DNA of 64,000 bases, from NCBI GenBank assembly GCA_026627065.1, contig JAPNUO010000004.1, forward strand, positions 62,001 to 126,000. Direction: 5' to 3'. Numbering within the stretch: position 1 is the first letter of the stretch; each line of letters starts with the position of its first letter. The DNA is from Bacillota bacterium. Lineage in GTDB: Bacteria; Bacillota; Sulfobacillia; Sulfobacillales; Sulfobacillaceae. The position numbers were made by a program, and so were the translations under genes. Below are positions 18,447-27,193 of the stretch, one piece after another. The notes under the pieces were generated by a model. That model saw only the letters and a program-made list of their open reading frames with translations. It was not told the origin of the DNA and made no database searches.

Positions 18447-19642
18447 TGGACGATGCAATCTTGCTGATGCGTTGGCGCGACGACGCGGGGACGGTGCGGC
18501 TGGGCGCTTTTACCGGCACAGGCGAACGGGTGGTGCCGCTGGGCGCGGAGTGGACGCGCTGGGAAGCGGTCCAGCGCCAATGCCGGGAGCGCGGGGAAAG
18601 CCTGGCCGCCTGGCTGCGCCCGCGGCTCGCCTCCGAGCCCGCGGTGGCGGTCGATCCGGCCCAATGGATCCTGCCCCTTGAGGTCACGGAGGTGTGGGCC
18701 GCCGGCGTGACCTATGAACAGAGCCGCGACGCGCGCGAAGCGGAGACCGTGAGTGGCCATGATATTTATGCTCGGGTGTACGATGCGCCCCGGCCGGAAC
18801 TTTTCTGGAAGGGGGCGGGATCGCACGTGGCGGGACCATTCGAGGTCATCGGCTTGCGGCCCGATGCCACCTGGCATGTCCCCGAGGCGGAGCTCACCGT
18901 GATTCTCGACGATCAGGGCGACATCTGGGGCTATACCATCGGCAATGACGTCACGGCCCGCGACCTTGAGGCGGAGAATCCCTTGTACCTGCCGCAGGCC
19001 AAGCTCTTTTACCACAGCGCCGCCGTAGGACCGGCCGTGGCGTTGGCCGAGACGGTCGACCCGTACGCGCTCACCATCACCTGTGAAATTTGGCGGCATC
19101 AGCAGTGCCGGTGGCGGGCGCAGGTCGAAACGCGCCGGCTCAGGCGGCGGATAGAGGAGTTGGTGGCGTGGCTCGGGCGGGCCTGGCCGTTGGCCCCGTG
19201 GACCGCGGTGATGACGGGCACGGGCTTGGTGCCCCCCGACGACGTGGCGCTAGAGGATGGAGACGAGGTGCGGATTGGCATTCCGCCGATGGGGGTGCTG
19301 GTGAATCGGGCGCGCCGGATTGACCCCAGCTGGGTGGCGGTGCGCAAGCCGCCGCCGCGCGTCGTGCGCATTGACCCGCGCGATACCGTCGCCGTGGCCT
19401 TGGGGGCGTTGGAGCCGGGCCACTGGCTGAGCGAGTTTGGCGTGACGGTTCGGGATCCGATCCCTTTTGGGCACAAGGTGGCCTTAACGACGATGGCGCC
19501 GGGCGATCCGGTCATCAAGTACGGGGCCCAAATCGGGGTGGCGAGCCGGGCCATCGAACCGGGGCAGCACGTGCACACGCATAATGTGGAGAGTGTGCGC
19601 GGCCGCGGCGATCTTGTCACGGAAAGGAGCGGGGAAGCATGA
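18443..19642 (+). CDS. Fusion: fumarylacetoacetate-hydrolase-family dehydratase plus UxaA-type SAF domain
   Basis: The ATG at 18443 overlaps the upstream stop and gives 399 residues. Residues 1 to about 310 are of the fumarylacetoacetate hydrolase fold, close to 2-keto-3-deoxy-pentonate dehydratases: VWAAGVTYEQSRDAR, PELFWKGAG, VPEAELTVIL and GYTIGNDVTARDLE with metal-binding acids. From about 320 a SAF domain matches the N-terminus of UxaA: FGHKVALTTM, DPVIKYGAQIG and HVHTHNVES. Thus a keto-deoxy-acid dehydratase is joined to the small domain of an altronate dehydratase. The next gene overlaps its end by 4 bp. Confidence 0.85.
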   Translation: MMDDAILLMRWRDDAGTVRLGAFTGTGERVVPLGAEWTRWEAVQRQCRERGESLAAWLRPRLASEPAVAVDPAQWILPLEVTEVWAAGVTYEQSRDAREAETVSGHDIYARVYDAPRPELFWKGAGSHVAGPFEVIGLRPDATWHVPEAELTVILDDQGDIWGYTIGNDVTARDLEAENPLYLPQAKLFYHSAAVGPAVALAETVDPYALTITCEIWRHQQCRWRAQVETRRLRRRIEELVAWLGRAWPLAPWTAVMTGTGLVPPDDVALEDGDEVRIGIPPMGVLVNRARRIDPSWVAVRKPPPRVVRIDPRDTVAVALGALEPGHWLSEFGVTVRDPIPFGHKVALTTMAPGDPVIKYGAQIGVASRAIEPGQHVHTHNVESVRGRGDLVTERSGEA

Positions 19643-20475
19643 GCCAGCGTCGGGAATTTTGGGGCATTCGGCGCCCGGACGGGCGCGTCGGCGTGCGCGA
19701 TTACCTGTTGGCGCTGCCGTCGGTGGTGTGCGCCCAGCAGGCGGCAGAGAGAGCAGTCGAAGCATTGCCCGCGGGCGTGGCGTTAGCGCATCCCGTGGGC
19801 TGCGCGCAGATTGGTGCCGATCGCGAGACCACGCGGGCGATTTTAGTCGGCACCGGTAGCCATCCCAATGTCCGCGGCACCGTGGTCGTTGGCCTCGGGT
19901 GCGAAGGCATTCCGGCCGCCGAGGTGGGAGCGGGCATTGAACACATCGGCGCTCCGGTGGCCGTGGTGACGATTCAAGCCGCCGGGGGCGTTGAAGAGGC
20001 GGCGCGGGACGCCGAGCGGATGTTGATGACCTGGGCCGCCCTCCCCCAAGAGCGCACCCCGGTGCCAATCGATGAGCTCGTCTTGGGAGTGGGAGTCATT
20101 GACGGCCTCGGCGAGGCCGGGCAGGCCGTGATCGACGCCTTTCGGGCCCGGGGCGGCCAGATTCGGGAATTGCCGCGCGAGGAAAAAGGCAGTAGCGAAG
20201 CCTTGACCGCGTTGGCCGCCCAGGGGGTGCAGATCATTGTCGAGCAATGCGATGCCCAGCACGTGGGCGGCCACCCCTTGGTGCCCGTGGTGCGCTGGGG
20301 CTATCAGCCGGAGCTCGCGTCCGCGCTGGCGGACGATTGGGACGGATTGATTGGCGATCGGACGCCCGAGGCGTGGGTGGACTGGCTCTTGGACGTGGCC
20401 AGCGGGGAGTTGACCGCCGCCGAGCAGTTGGGGGCGGTGACCTTTGCCATTGGGCGGCGCGGGCCGACGCTTTAG
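19639..20475 (+). CDS. UxaA-family protein, half that keeps the N-side cysteines and lacks the ECGGSD core
   Basis: This 278-residue protein begins FWGIRRPDGRVGVRDYLLAL, like the middle of UxaA, and retains HPVGCAQIGADRETTR and VVVGLGCEG. The C-side half is short and divergent: where UxaA has LECGGSDGLSG it reads LGVGVIDGLGE, and the GNKAGG and GRGTP blocks are absent. It is therefore the complement of the 17277 protein, which has the opposite losses. The gene overlaps the FAH-SAF fusion by 4 bp. Its C-terminal ASGELTAAEQ echoes the ASGELTAAER of the 17277 protein, so the two are paralogues. Confidence 0.8.
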   Translation: MSQRREFWGIRRPDGRVGVRDYLLALPSVVCAQQAAERAVEALPAGVALAHPVGCAQIGADRETTRAILVGTGSHPNVRGTVVVGLGCEGIPAAEVGAGIEHIGAPVAVVTIQAAGGVEEAARDAERMLMTWAALPQERTPVPIDELVLGVGVIDGLGEAGQAVIDAFRARGGQIRELPREEKGSSEALTALAAQGVQIIVEQCDAQHVGGHPLVPVVRWGYQPELASALADDWDGLIGDRTPEAWVDWLLDVASGELTAAEQLGAVTFAIGRRGPTL

Positions 20476-20500
20476 CAGTGGGGAAGAAAGGAAGCGGACG

Positions 20501-21493
20501 ATGTCGCGCATGGAGTACCGGACCCTCGGAAAAACGGGGTACCAGATCAGCGTCGTGAGTTTAGGGACGTGGGCGATTGGAGGGTCCTGGGGCCGGCCGG
20601 TGGACGAAGCTGAAGCGAAAAGTGCCATTGCTTATGCCGTCGATGCCGGGGTGAACTTTTTCGATACGGCCGACGTCTACGGGCAAGGCCGGGCGGAGCG
20701 GCTGTTGGGCGAGGTGGTGGGATCTCGCCGGGAGGTCCGCATTGCGACCAAGTTCGGGCGACAGGGCAACGTTCAAGATCCAGCCAATTACGAATATGCT
20801 CGTGTGAAGCAATTTGCGGTGGAAAGCTTAAAGCGTCTCAAGCGGGACACCCTCGACCTCTATCAAGTGCATTGTCCTCCGCGCTGGGTCATCGAGCGCG
20901 GCACAGTCTTTGAGGTGCTGGACCGGCTACAGCAAGAGGGTTTAGTGCGGTACTACGGCGTGAGCGTGGAAACGGTAGACGAAGGGCTCCTGGCCTTGTC
21001 GTATCCGGGCGTTAGCGCCCTACAGGTGATCTTTAACGTCTTTCGCCAAAAGCCGCTCGACGTGCTGCTGCCGCAAGCCCAAGCCCAGAATGTCGGCGTA
21101 TTGGCCCGGGTGCCGCTGGCCAGCGGACTTCTGACAGGAAAGTTCAACAAGACCCACGTCTTTGAGCCGGAGGATCATCGATCCTACAATCGCGACGGGC
21201 AAGCGTTTAATGTCGGTGAGACCTTCGCGGGGCTGCCGTTTGAGGAGGGAGTGGATCTGGTCGAGGCGGTGCGCTGGATGGCGGAAGGGCGGGGCAGTAT
21301 GGCCCGCGCCGCACTCCGGTGGGTCATCGATCAACCGGGGATTACCAGCGTCATCCCGGGATTTAAAAACTCCGCCCAAGTGTCGGACAACCTAGGCGCG
21401 TTGGCGGTGCCGCCGTTTAGCGCGGAGGAGACGGAGCGCCTGCGGGCATTTTACCACCAAGAGGTGGCACCGAAAATTCGAGGGCCCTACTAA
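20501..21493 (+). CDS. Aldo/keto reductase (second copy in the island)
   Basis: The ATG at 20501 (MSRMEYRTLGKTGYQISVVS) gives 330 residues. The tetrad lies in FDTADVYGQG, IATKFGR and YQVHCPP, and the cofactor site in SVIPGFKNSAQVSDNLGAL. It is not a close copy of the 8152 protein. It is the last gene of the catabolic run, 25 bp after the UxaA-like gene. A sugar or uronate aldehyde is the likely substrate; the direction of reaction is not known. Confidence 0.9.
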   Translation: MSRMEYRTLGKTGYQISVVSLGTWAIGGSWGRPVDEAEAKSAIAYAVDAGVNFFDTADVYGQGRAERLLGEVVGSRREVRIATKFGRQGNVQDPANYEYARVKQFAVESLKRLKRDTLDLYQVHCPPRWVIERGTVFEVLDRLQQEGLVRYYGVSVETVDEGLLALSYPGVSALQVIFNVFRQKPLDVLLPQAQAQNVGVLARVPLASGLLTGKFNKTHVFEPEDHRSYNRDGQAFNVGETFAGLPFEEGVDLVEAVRWMAEGRGSMARAALRWVIDQPGITSVIPGFKNSAQVSDNLGALAVPPFSAEETERLRAFYHQEVAPKIRGPY

Positions 21494-21509
21494 GCCACCG
21501 CTTCTGGTC

Positions 21510-21538
21510 TGACCACCGACCGGGGAATATGCTATGAT
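21510..21538 (+). promoter_or_regulatory. Predicted promoter of the PEP carboxylase gene
   Basis: TGACCA (21510-21515), a 17-bp spacer and TATGAT (21533-21538) lie upstream of an AAGGAGG at about 21551. This separates the carboxylase from the catabolic operon. Confidence 0.45.
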
Positions 21539-21571
21539 GTTAAGCGCGCGTAAGGAGGCGCGGCGTCCTTC

Positions 21572-24250
21572 GTGGCTGTCGGGGGGATGCCGCGCAGGGC
21601 GCACCAACAAAAGGATGGAATGGGCGAGGTGGTGCAAATGGCGGTGACCGACGAAGCGGCAGTGCACGATCCCTGGCGCGACCTGGTAGAGTTGCTGTGG
21701 GAACGCCTCGATGAGGTGGTGCGCGAGGAAGCTGGCGAACCGCTGATTGCGGCGGCCAATCGTTTGGTGGCTTGGGCGGAGCGCGGCCGCGCCGGCGAAA
21801 GCGGGCCGGCTCCCTCGTTGGAGGGTATCTCCGAGCCCCGCCTGGTGCGGCTCTTGGCGGAACGCATCAGACTTCAGAATTTGGCCGAGGACTTGTCGCG
21901 GATACAGTTGGTGCGGGAAAACCGGGGCAACCCGGATCGGGTGCTGAGGGGATCGTTGGATATCCTCGCCTTGCGACTGGCGCACGAGCCGCCAGCCCTC
22001 AAGGACATCAATCTTGAAGGTCATTTGGTGTTGACCGTCCATCCCACCGAAAGTACCCGGCGTACGGTGCTGCAGCACATTCGGCGTCTCGCCGACTTGC
22101 TGGACGATCTCGACAAGGGGCGCGGCCATGACCGCACGCGATCGTTAAAGACGCTGGACGAGCATCTTCGAGCGCTATGGCGCACGCCGGCGCAGCGGAC
22201 TGCCAAGCCGCGGGTGCGCGACGAGGTGGAGTTGGGTTTGGACTACGTCGCCCATTCCTTGTTTGAGACGATGAGCCAGGTGGAGTCCGGCATTAACGAG
22301 CTTCTGGAGCGTCACGGAGTGGGACGGCTGACCTGGGTGGTGGACTCCTGGATTGGGGGCGACCGCGATGGCCATCCGTTTGTCGATGCCGCCACCACGG
22401 CCATGACCCTGGATCGCCACCGGCAAACCGCCTTGGCGCTCTATCAAGAGCCGTTGGCTCAGCTTGAACATCTCTTGTCTGCGCAAGCGAGCGAAGTGCG
22501 TCACCACGAGCGGTTGCAATATTGGCTAAACGAGGCGGGAGGAACATTTGAAGCCACGGCCGCGGCCCTCAGGGAGCGATATCCGGAAGAACCGCTGCGG
22601 CAGATGGTCGGGTTGATTCGGGAAAAGCTGAAGGCGACGGCCGAGGAACGCGAGACGCGCGCGGGGTATCCGAATCATCACGCCTTTTGGCAAGACCTGC
22701 GGCTGGTGGCGGAGTTTTGGGACGACGATTCTCGACACTGGCCCGAGGAATTGCGCCAGCTTTTGCAACAGGTCGAGATTTTCGGGTTTCACCTGGCGAC
22801 GCTGGATATTCGCCAGCACAGCCGGGTCCACGAGCGAGCGGTCGCGGAGATGGCCGGTCGTCCTTATGGCGAGTGGCCGGAGCCGGAGAAGCTGGCGTAT
22901 TTGGAGCAGCTGCTGAGCCGCCCGGCACCCTGGCTTCCCCAAACCGCAGAGACGCGCGATCTTTACGAAACCCTTCGCGTGGTGCAGGATCGCCGACGCC
23001 GCTATGGGTCCCACGTGGTGGAGCGCTACCTGGTCAGCATGGCGCATGCGGCGAGTGACCTCTTGGAAGTGATGGTGCTCATGCGTGCAGTGGACCCGGA
23101 TCTCGACCTCGAAATCATTCCCGTGGTGGAAACGTTGGACGACCTGAACCGCTGGGATGCAGTGCTGGAGGAATTGTGGCAAATTCCTCAGTGGCGTCAG
23201 TACTGGGCGCGGCATGGTGACCGCCAAGAGATCATGCTGGGCTACTCGGACAGCACCAAGGACGCGGGCGTGTTTACCGCCACCTGGGCCATTTACGAAG
23301 CCGAACGGCGGCTCATCGCGTGGGGGCAAAGTCATCAGGTCAAAATTGGGTTTTTCCATGGCCGGGGCGGCGCATTAGGGCGCGGGGGCGGCCCCACCTC
23401 GATGGCCATTTTGGCGCAGCCTCCGGGAACCTTGGCGCATCGATTTCGCATCACCCAACAAGGCGAGGTGCTCTCGCAAAAGTTCCTGTTGCGGGAAACG
23501 GCGTTTCGCAGTTTGGAGCTGATGCTGACGGCGCACGTGATGCAGGTGCTCTACCCGGTGCGCGAGCCGGCGGCTGACGTAGACGCCCTCATGCGCGACT
23601 TGGCTGACGTGGCCCACGAAGCCTACCGAGGGCTGATTGACCAAGACGGATTCTGGGAATATTTTCTCGACGTGACACCGATCCGCGAAATGGCGGCCCT
23701 AAACTGGGGGTCCCGGCCCTCGTGGCGGGAGCAGTTTCAGTTTGACGATTTACGGGCCATTCCCTGGGTGTTTTCGTGGAACCAGAACCGCATGGGGATT
23801 CCCAGCTGGTATGGCGCAGGAACGGCCTTGGAACTGCTTTTAGCGCGTCTCTCTCTGGGGGAGGTGCGGGATCTCCGCGACCATTGGCCATTTATGGCCA
23901 CCTTGTTGCACAACCTCGAGCTTGCGGTGGTCAAGGCGGATCTGCACGCAGCCCGGGAATATCAGCGGCTGACCACTCCTGCCCTTTACGACCGATTCTG
24001 GCCTGTCATCCAAGCCGAGCATGAGCGCCTCGCGCGGGCGCTAAAGATCATTGCGGGCAGCGATCAGCTGTTGAGCGGCCACCCGCGGATTCAGCGCACC
24101 GTGGTGTGGCGCAATCCCTACGTCGATGCTCTGAATCACCTCCAGGTCGAGCTCCTGGCCCAATATCGGAAGACCGGCGACCCGGCCTTGCTGCCCACGT
24201 TGGCCCAGACCATGGAAGGGATCGCGTTGGGGGTGCGCAACACAGGTTAA
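21572..24250 (+). CDS. ppc: Phosphoenolpyruvate carboxylase
   Basis: This 892-residue enzyme carboxylates PEP to oxaloacetate. Catalytic blocks are present in order: VHPTESTRRTVLQH (His), GYSDSTKDAG, FFHGRGGALGRGGGPT (Arg/Gly loop), NLELAVVKADL and the C-terminal GIALGVRNTG. The start is uncertain: GTG 21572 follows AAGGAGG at long spacing, while the ATG at 21638 has GAGGTGG six bases before it and would give MAVTDEAAVHDPW. The gene ends convergently with the Lrp-family gene, overlapping it by 4 bp. Confidence 0.95.
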   Translation: MAVGGMPRRAHQQKDGMGEVVQMAVTDEAAVHDPWRDLVELLWERLDEVVREEAGEPLIAAANRLVAWAERGRAGESGPAPSLEGISEPRLVRLLAERIRLQNLAEDLSRIQLVRENRGNPDRVLRGSLDILALRLAHEPPALKDINLEGHLVLTVHPTESTRRTVLQHIRRLADLLDDLDKGRGHDRTRSLKTLDEHLRALWRTPAQRTAKPRVRDEVELGLDYVAHSLFETMSQVESGINELLERHGVGRLTWVVDSWIGGDRDGHPFVDAATTAMTLDRHRQTALALYQEPLAQLEHLLSAQASEVRHHERLQYWLNEAGGTFEATAAALRERYPEEPLRQMVGLIREKLKATAEERETRAGYPNHHAFWQDLRLVAEFWDDDSRHWPEELRQLLQQVEIFGFHLATLDIRQHSRVHERAVAEMAGRPYGEWPEPEKLAYLEQLLSRPAPWLPQTAETRDLYETLRVVQDRRRRYGSHVVERYLVSMAHAASDLLEVMVLMRAVDPDLDLEIIPVVETLDDLNRWDAVLEELWQIPQWRQYWARHGDRQEIMLGYSDSTKDAGVFTATWAIYEAERRLIAWGQSHQVKIGFFHGRGGALGRGGGPTSMAILAQPPGTLAHRFRITQQGEVLSQKFLLRETAFRSLELMLTAHVMQVLYPVREPAADVDALMRDLADVAHEAYRGLIDQDGFWEYFLDVTPIREMAALNWGSRPSWREQFQFDDLRAIPWVFSWNQNRMGIPSWYGAGTALELLLARLSLGEVRDLRDHWPFMATLLHNLELAVVKADLHAAREYQRLTTPALYDRFWPVIQAEHERLARALKIIAGSDQLLSGHPRIQRTVVWRNPYVDALNHLQVELLAQYRKTGDPALLPTLAQTMEGIALGVRNTG

Positions 24251-24741
24251 TCGGTCGGAGTGAGCGTCAAGTGATTTTCGAGGGGCGTCGTAAGCACCAC
24301 CATGGTTTCGGCGCGGTGAAAGCCGCGAATTTTGCCGATGAGGTCGAATAAGACGACCTGAAGGTGTTCATGACTTTCAGCCCGCACCTTGACGATACAG
24401 TCGAAGCGCCCGGCGACCAGATACGCGCTTTCCACCTCGCGGATTTTGGCCAAGTCTTCTAGAACGGAATAGGAGGCTTGGCCTTGTTCGGTTTGTAAAG
24501 CAATCAGGGCGGTGACGGGATAACCCAGCAACGACCAGTTGATCGCGGCGTGGTAACCCTGGATGACGCCCAGCTGGGTCAGCTTTTTGACCCGTTCATG
24601 AACTGTGGCCCGCGACACGCCCAACTCTTGGGCGATGTCTTGGAAGGATACGCGAGCGTTTGCCATCAGAAATTCGAGGATGCGACGGTCCTGCTGGTCG
24701 ATGTGAACCCGAGATCGGGAGCGGTCAGACGATAACGGCAC
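24247..24741 (-). CDS. Lrp/AsnC-family transcriptional regulator
   Basis: A GTG at 24741 preceded by GAGGTGA gives 164 residues, the normal length; an ATG further upstream would add an unlikely basic tail. The helix-turn-helix is DRRILEFLMANARVSFQDIA and GVSRATVHERVKKL, followed by the amino-acid-binding RAM domain (AYLVAGRFDCIVKV). It is divergent from the gamma-glutamyl ligase gene with 231 bp between them, so it probably controls that operon in response to an amino acid or amine. Confidence 0.93.
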   Translation of the reverse strand: MPLSSDRSRSRVHIDQQDRRILEFLMANARVSFQDIAQELGVSRATVHERVKKLTQLGVIQGYHAAINWSLLGYPVTALIALQTEQGQASYSVLEDLAKIREVESAYLVAGRFDCIVKVRAESHEHLQVVLFDLIGKIRGFHRAETMVVLTTPLENHLTLTPTD

Positions 24742-24865
24742 GCATGTCACCTCATTCTCTCCATAAACCGCGGTCTTTCGTCGAAGCCACGTCACCTCTC
24801 TCATCTTAGCCAAGTTGAGAGGCTTTCGCTATTGTGCCCGTTCCTAGTCGTTGGCCATGAGTCTA

Positions 24866-24894
24866 TTGAATATTCCATCATTCCATGCTATGTT
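24866..24894 (+). promoter_or_regulatory. Predicted promoter of the gamma-glutamyl ligase operon with inverted repeat
   Basis: TTGAAT (24866-24871), a 17-bp spacer and TATGTT (24889-24894) face the ligase gene. TTCCATGCT (24881-24889) is repeated inverted as AGCATGGGA (24931-24939), with 8 of 9 bases matching. This spaced pair flanking the start region is a candidate site for the divergent Lrp-type regulator. Confidence 0.5.
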
Positions 24895-24972
24895 TGGTAA
24901 AACACGCTGTAAGTAAACATTGTATGAGAAAGCATGGGATATCAATGACAGTGTCAAGAAAGGAGGCGAAAT

Positions 24973-26358
24973 ATGATTGACCATGGAAGGTTCCGCGGGT
25001 TACCTTGGGACGATTTTTGCGCAGCGGTTGCCACGGGAGAGATTGACACGGTGATGGCTGCATTTGTGGATATGCAGGGACGATTGGTCGGCAAGCGCAT
25101 TCCCGCTGAACATTTCGTGGACGAAGTGGCGGAGGCCGGCGTTCATTTTTGCAAATATTTGCTGGGAACCGACATGGAGATGTCTACACCGAGCGGATTT
25201 CGGCTCATGAATTGGGACGAAGGATATGGGGACTGGACCTTAGCTATCGACCGCGCCACCCTGCGGCGCATCCCCTGGCTTCCCGGCACCGCTTTGGTGT
25301 TAGGCGATGTGGTCGATTCCGCCGGCCAACTGGTCGACATTGCACCGCGAGCGATTTTACGCCGGCAGGTTGAGCGCGCCCGTCGTCTGGGCTGGGAACC
25401 CATTATGGCCACCGAACTTGAGTTTTATTTGTGGGACGAGACGTATGAAAGCGTCCATCAAAAGGGGTATCAAAATCTTAAGACGTTTGGCTGGTACTTG
25501 GAAGATTATCACCTCCTCCAGAGTTCCAAAGCCGAGCCCTTCTACCGTCAGGTGCGTAACCAGATGCGGGAAGCCGGCATTCCCGTCATTGCCGCGAAAG
25601 GTGAGGCGGGGCCGGGACAATACGAGATCAATTTGGCCCATGGGCCCGCCCTGGAGGTGGCAGACCATCACGCCATCTACAAGCACGGCATCAAAGAGAT
25701 GGCGTTTAGCCATAACCTCGCGGTCTCGTTTATGGCGAAGCCTGATCATACCCTGACCGGCTCCAGTTGCCACGTTCACGTGAGCCTTTGGGACCGCGCG
25801 CGCAACGTTCCCGCCTTTGCGGGCGAGGTGCCGAATCGCCCTTCGCTGTCGGAAATCGGCCAGCAGTTTCTGGCCGGCCTTGTGGCGCTTTCCCGCGAGT
25901 GGACGCTACTGGTGGCTCCCACCATTAATTCGTACAAGCGCTATGCCAGCCAGAGCTGGGCTCCGGTGAACATTGCCTGGGGCTATGACAATCGGACGGT
26001 GGGGATCCGGGTGGTGGGGAAAGGCGCCCAGGTGCACATCGAAAACCGCTTGCCGGGCGCGGACGCCAATCCTTACCTGACATTGGCCGCGGTGTTGGCG
26101 GCGGGCCTTTGGGGCATTGAACACCGTTTATCCTGCCCTCCGCCCGTCGAAGGTAACGCCTACGCCCAGGAGGATCTTCCGCGGGTGCCCTGCCGATTGT
26201 CAGAGGCCATCCAGCTTTGGGAAGCCAGCGAGGCAGCCCGCGAAGCCTTTGGAGAGGAGGTGGTGGCGCATTACCTGAACGCGGCTCGAGTGGAACAGGA
26301 AGCGTTTGACCGCGTGGTGACGAGCTGGGAGCGCCAGCGGTATTTCGAGCGCATTTAG
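24973..26358 (+). CDS. Glutamine-synthetase-like gamma-glutamyl-amine ligase (PuuA/GlnA4-like)
   Basis: This 461-residue protein is a type I glutamine-synthetase fold but diverges from the true GlnA at 49127. Active-site blocks include TELEFYLWDE, GEAGPGQYEINLAHG, SSCHVHVSLWD, INSYKRYASQSWAP and IENRLPGADANPY. Such proteins attach glutamate to putrescine, ethanolamine or other amines with ATP. It is followed by an alcohol-dehydrogenase-like SDR and an aldehyde dehydrogenase but by no amine oxidase. That order fits gamma-glutamyl-ethanolamide or amino-alcohol oxidation better than the putrescine route. SD GAAAGGAGG precedes the ATG. Confidence 0.88.
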   Translation: MIDHGRFRGLPWDDFCAAVATGEIDTVMAAFVDMQGRLVGKRIPAEHFVDEVAEAGVHFCKYLLGTDMEMSTPSGFRLMNWDEGYGDWTLAIDRATLRRIPWLPGTALVLGDVVDSAGQLVDIAPRAILRRQVERARRLGWEPIMATELEFYLWDETYESVHQKGYQNLKTFGWYLEDYHLLQSSKAEPFYRQVRNQMREAGIPVIAAKGEAGPGQYEINLAHGPALEVADHHAIYKHGIKEMAFSHNLAVSFMAKPDHTLTGSSCHVHVSLWDRARNVPAFAGEVPNRPSLSEIGQQFLAGLVALSREWTLLVAPTINSYKRYASQSWAPVNIAWGYDNRTVGIRVVGKGAQVHIENRLPGADANPYLTLAAVLAAGLWGIEHRLSCPPPVEGNAYAQEDLPRVPCRLSEAIQLWEASEAAREAFGEEVVAHYLNAARVEQEAFDRVVTSWERQRYFERI

Positions 26359-26394
26359 CGACAATTAACAAGAAAGCAGGAAAGAAGGCAACTC

Positions 26395-27165
26395 ATGAAT
26401 CGCTTAACGGGACAGGTTGCCCTGGTCACCGGCGCAGGTAGCGGCATGGGCCGGGTAGTGGCCTCCATGTTTGCCCAGGAAGGGGCGAACGTCATTGCCT
26501 TTGACATCAGTGAATCCGCCTTGGCGGAAACTCAACGCCTGGTTGAGGCCGAGGGCGGGACGATTGAAGCCGTGGTGGGCGACGTTGCGAACGAAGGCGA
26601 CGTGCAAGCCGCTGTGGACCGGGCGTTGGCGCGCTTTGGACGCTTGAGTGTGCTTTACAACAACGCCGGCATTATGCCGGAGGAGGACCATTCAGTGGTG
26701 GATACCTCCGTGAGCGTTTGGGATCAGGTTCAGGCGGTGAATGTCCGGGGCATTTATCTCGTGTGTAAGCACGGCATTCCCGCGCTGATTGCCAACGGCG
26801 GAGGCTCGATTATCAATATTGCGTCCTTCGTGGCGTTTGTGGGATGTACGGTGCCGCAAGACGCCTATACGGCCAGCAAAGGCGCCGTCATTGCCTTGAC
26901 CAAGTCGCTGGCCGCTCAGTTCGGCCGACACCGCGTGCGGGCCAACGCTATCTGTCCGGGACCGATCGAAACGCCGCTTCTAACCGACTGGCTTTTGACC
27001 AATCCGGAGGCCAAGGCGCTCAGGCTGAATCGCATTCCCCTGGGGCGATTTGGCCGGCCTGAGGACGTCGGATACCTTGCGGTCTATCTGGCGTCGGACG
27101 AATCCAGCTGGATGACCGGCGCGAGCCTCAATATCGACGGCGGCATTACCTCGTATTACTTTTAG
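26395..27165 (+). CDS. Short-chain dehydrogenase/reductase
   Basis: This 256-residue classical SDR has the cofactor motif VTGAGSGMGRVV, the Asp selecting NAD in IAFDISES, the NNAG motif, catalytic Ser in NIASFV, Tyr and Lys in YTASK, and a PGPIETPL loop. It lies 36 bp after the ligase gene and 28 bp before the aldehyde dehydrogenase. I infer that it oxidises the hydroxyl of a gamma-glutamylated amino alcohol to an aldehyde; the sequence alone shows only a dehydrogenase. Confidence 0.92.
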   Translation: MNRLTGQVALVTGAGSGMGRVVASMFAQEGANVIAFDISESALAETQRLVEAEGGTIEAVVGDVANEGDVQAAVDRALARFGRLSVLYNNAGIMPEEDHSVVDTSVSVWDQVQAVNVRGIYLVCKHGIPALIANGGGSIINIASFVAFVGCTVPQDAYTASKGAVIALTKSLAAQFGRHRVRANAICPGPIETPLLTDWLLTNPEAKALRLNRIPLGRFGRPEDVGYLAVYLASDESSWMTGASLNIDGGITSYYF

Positions 27166-27193
27166 GCTAAGCGTGGGGGGAGGCAGAGGCGCG

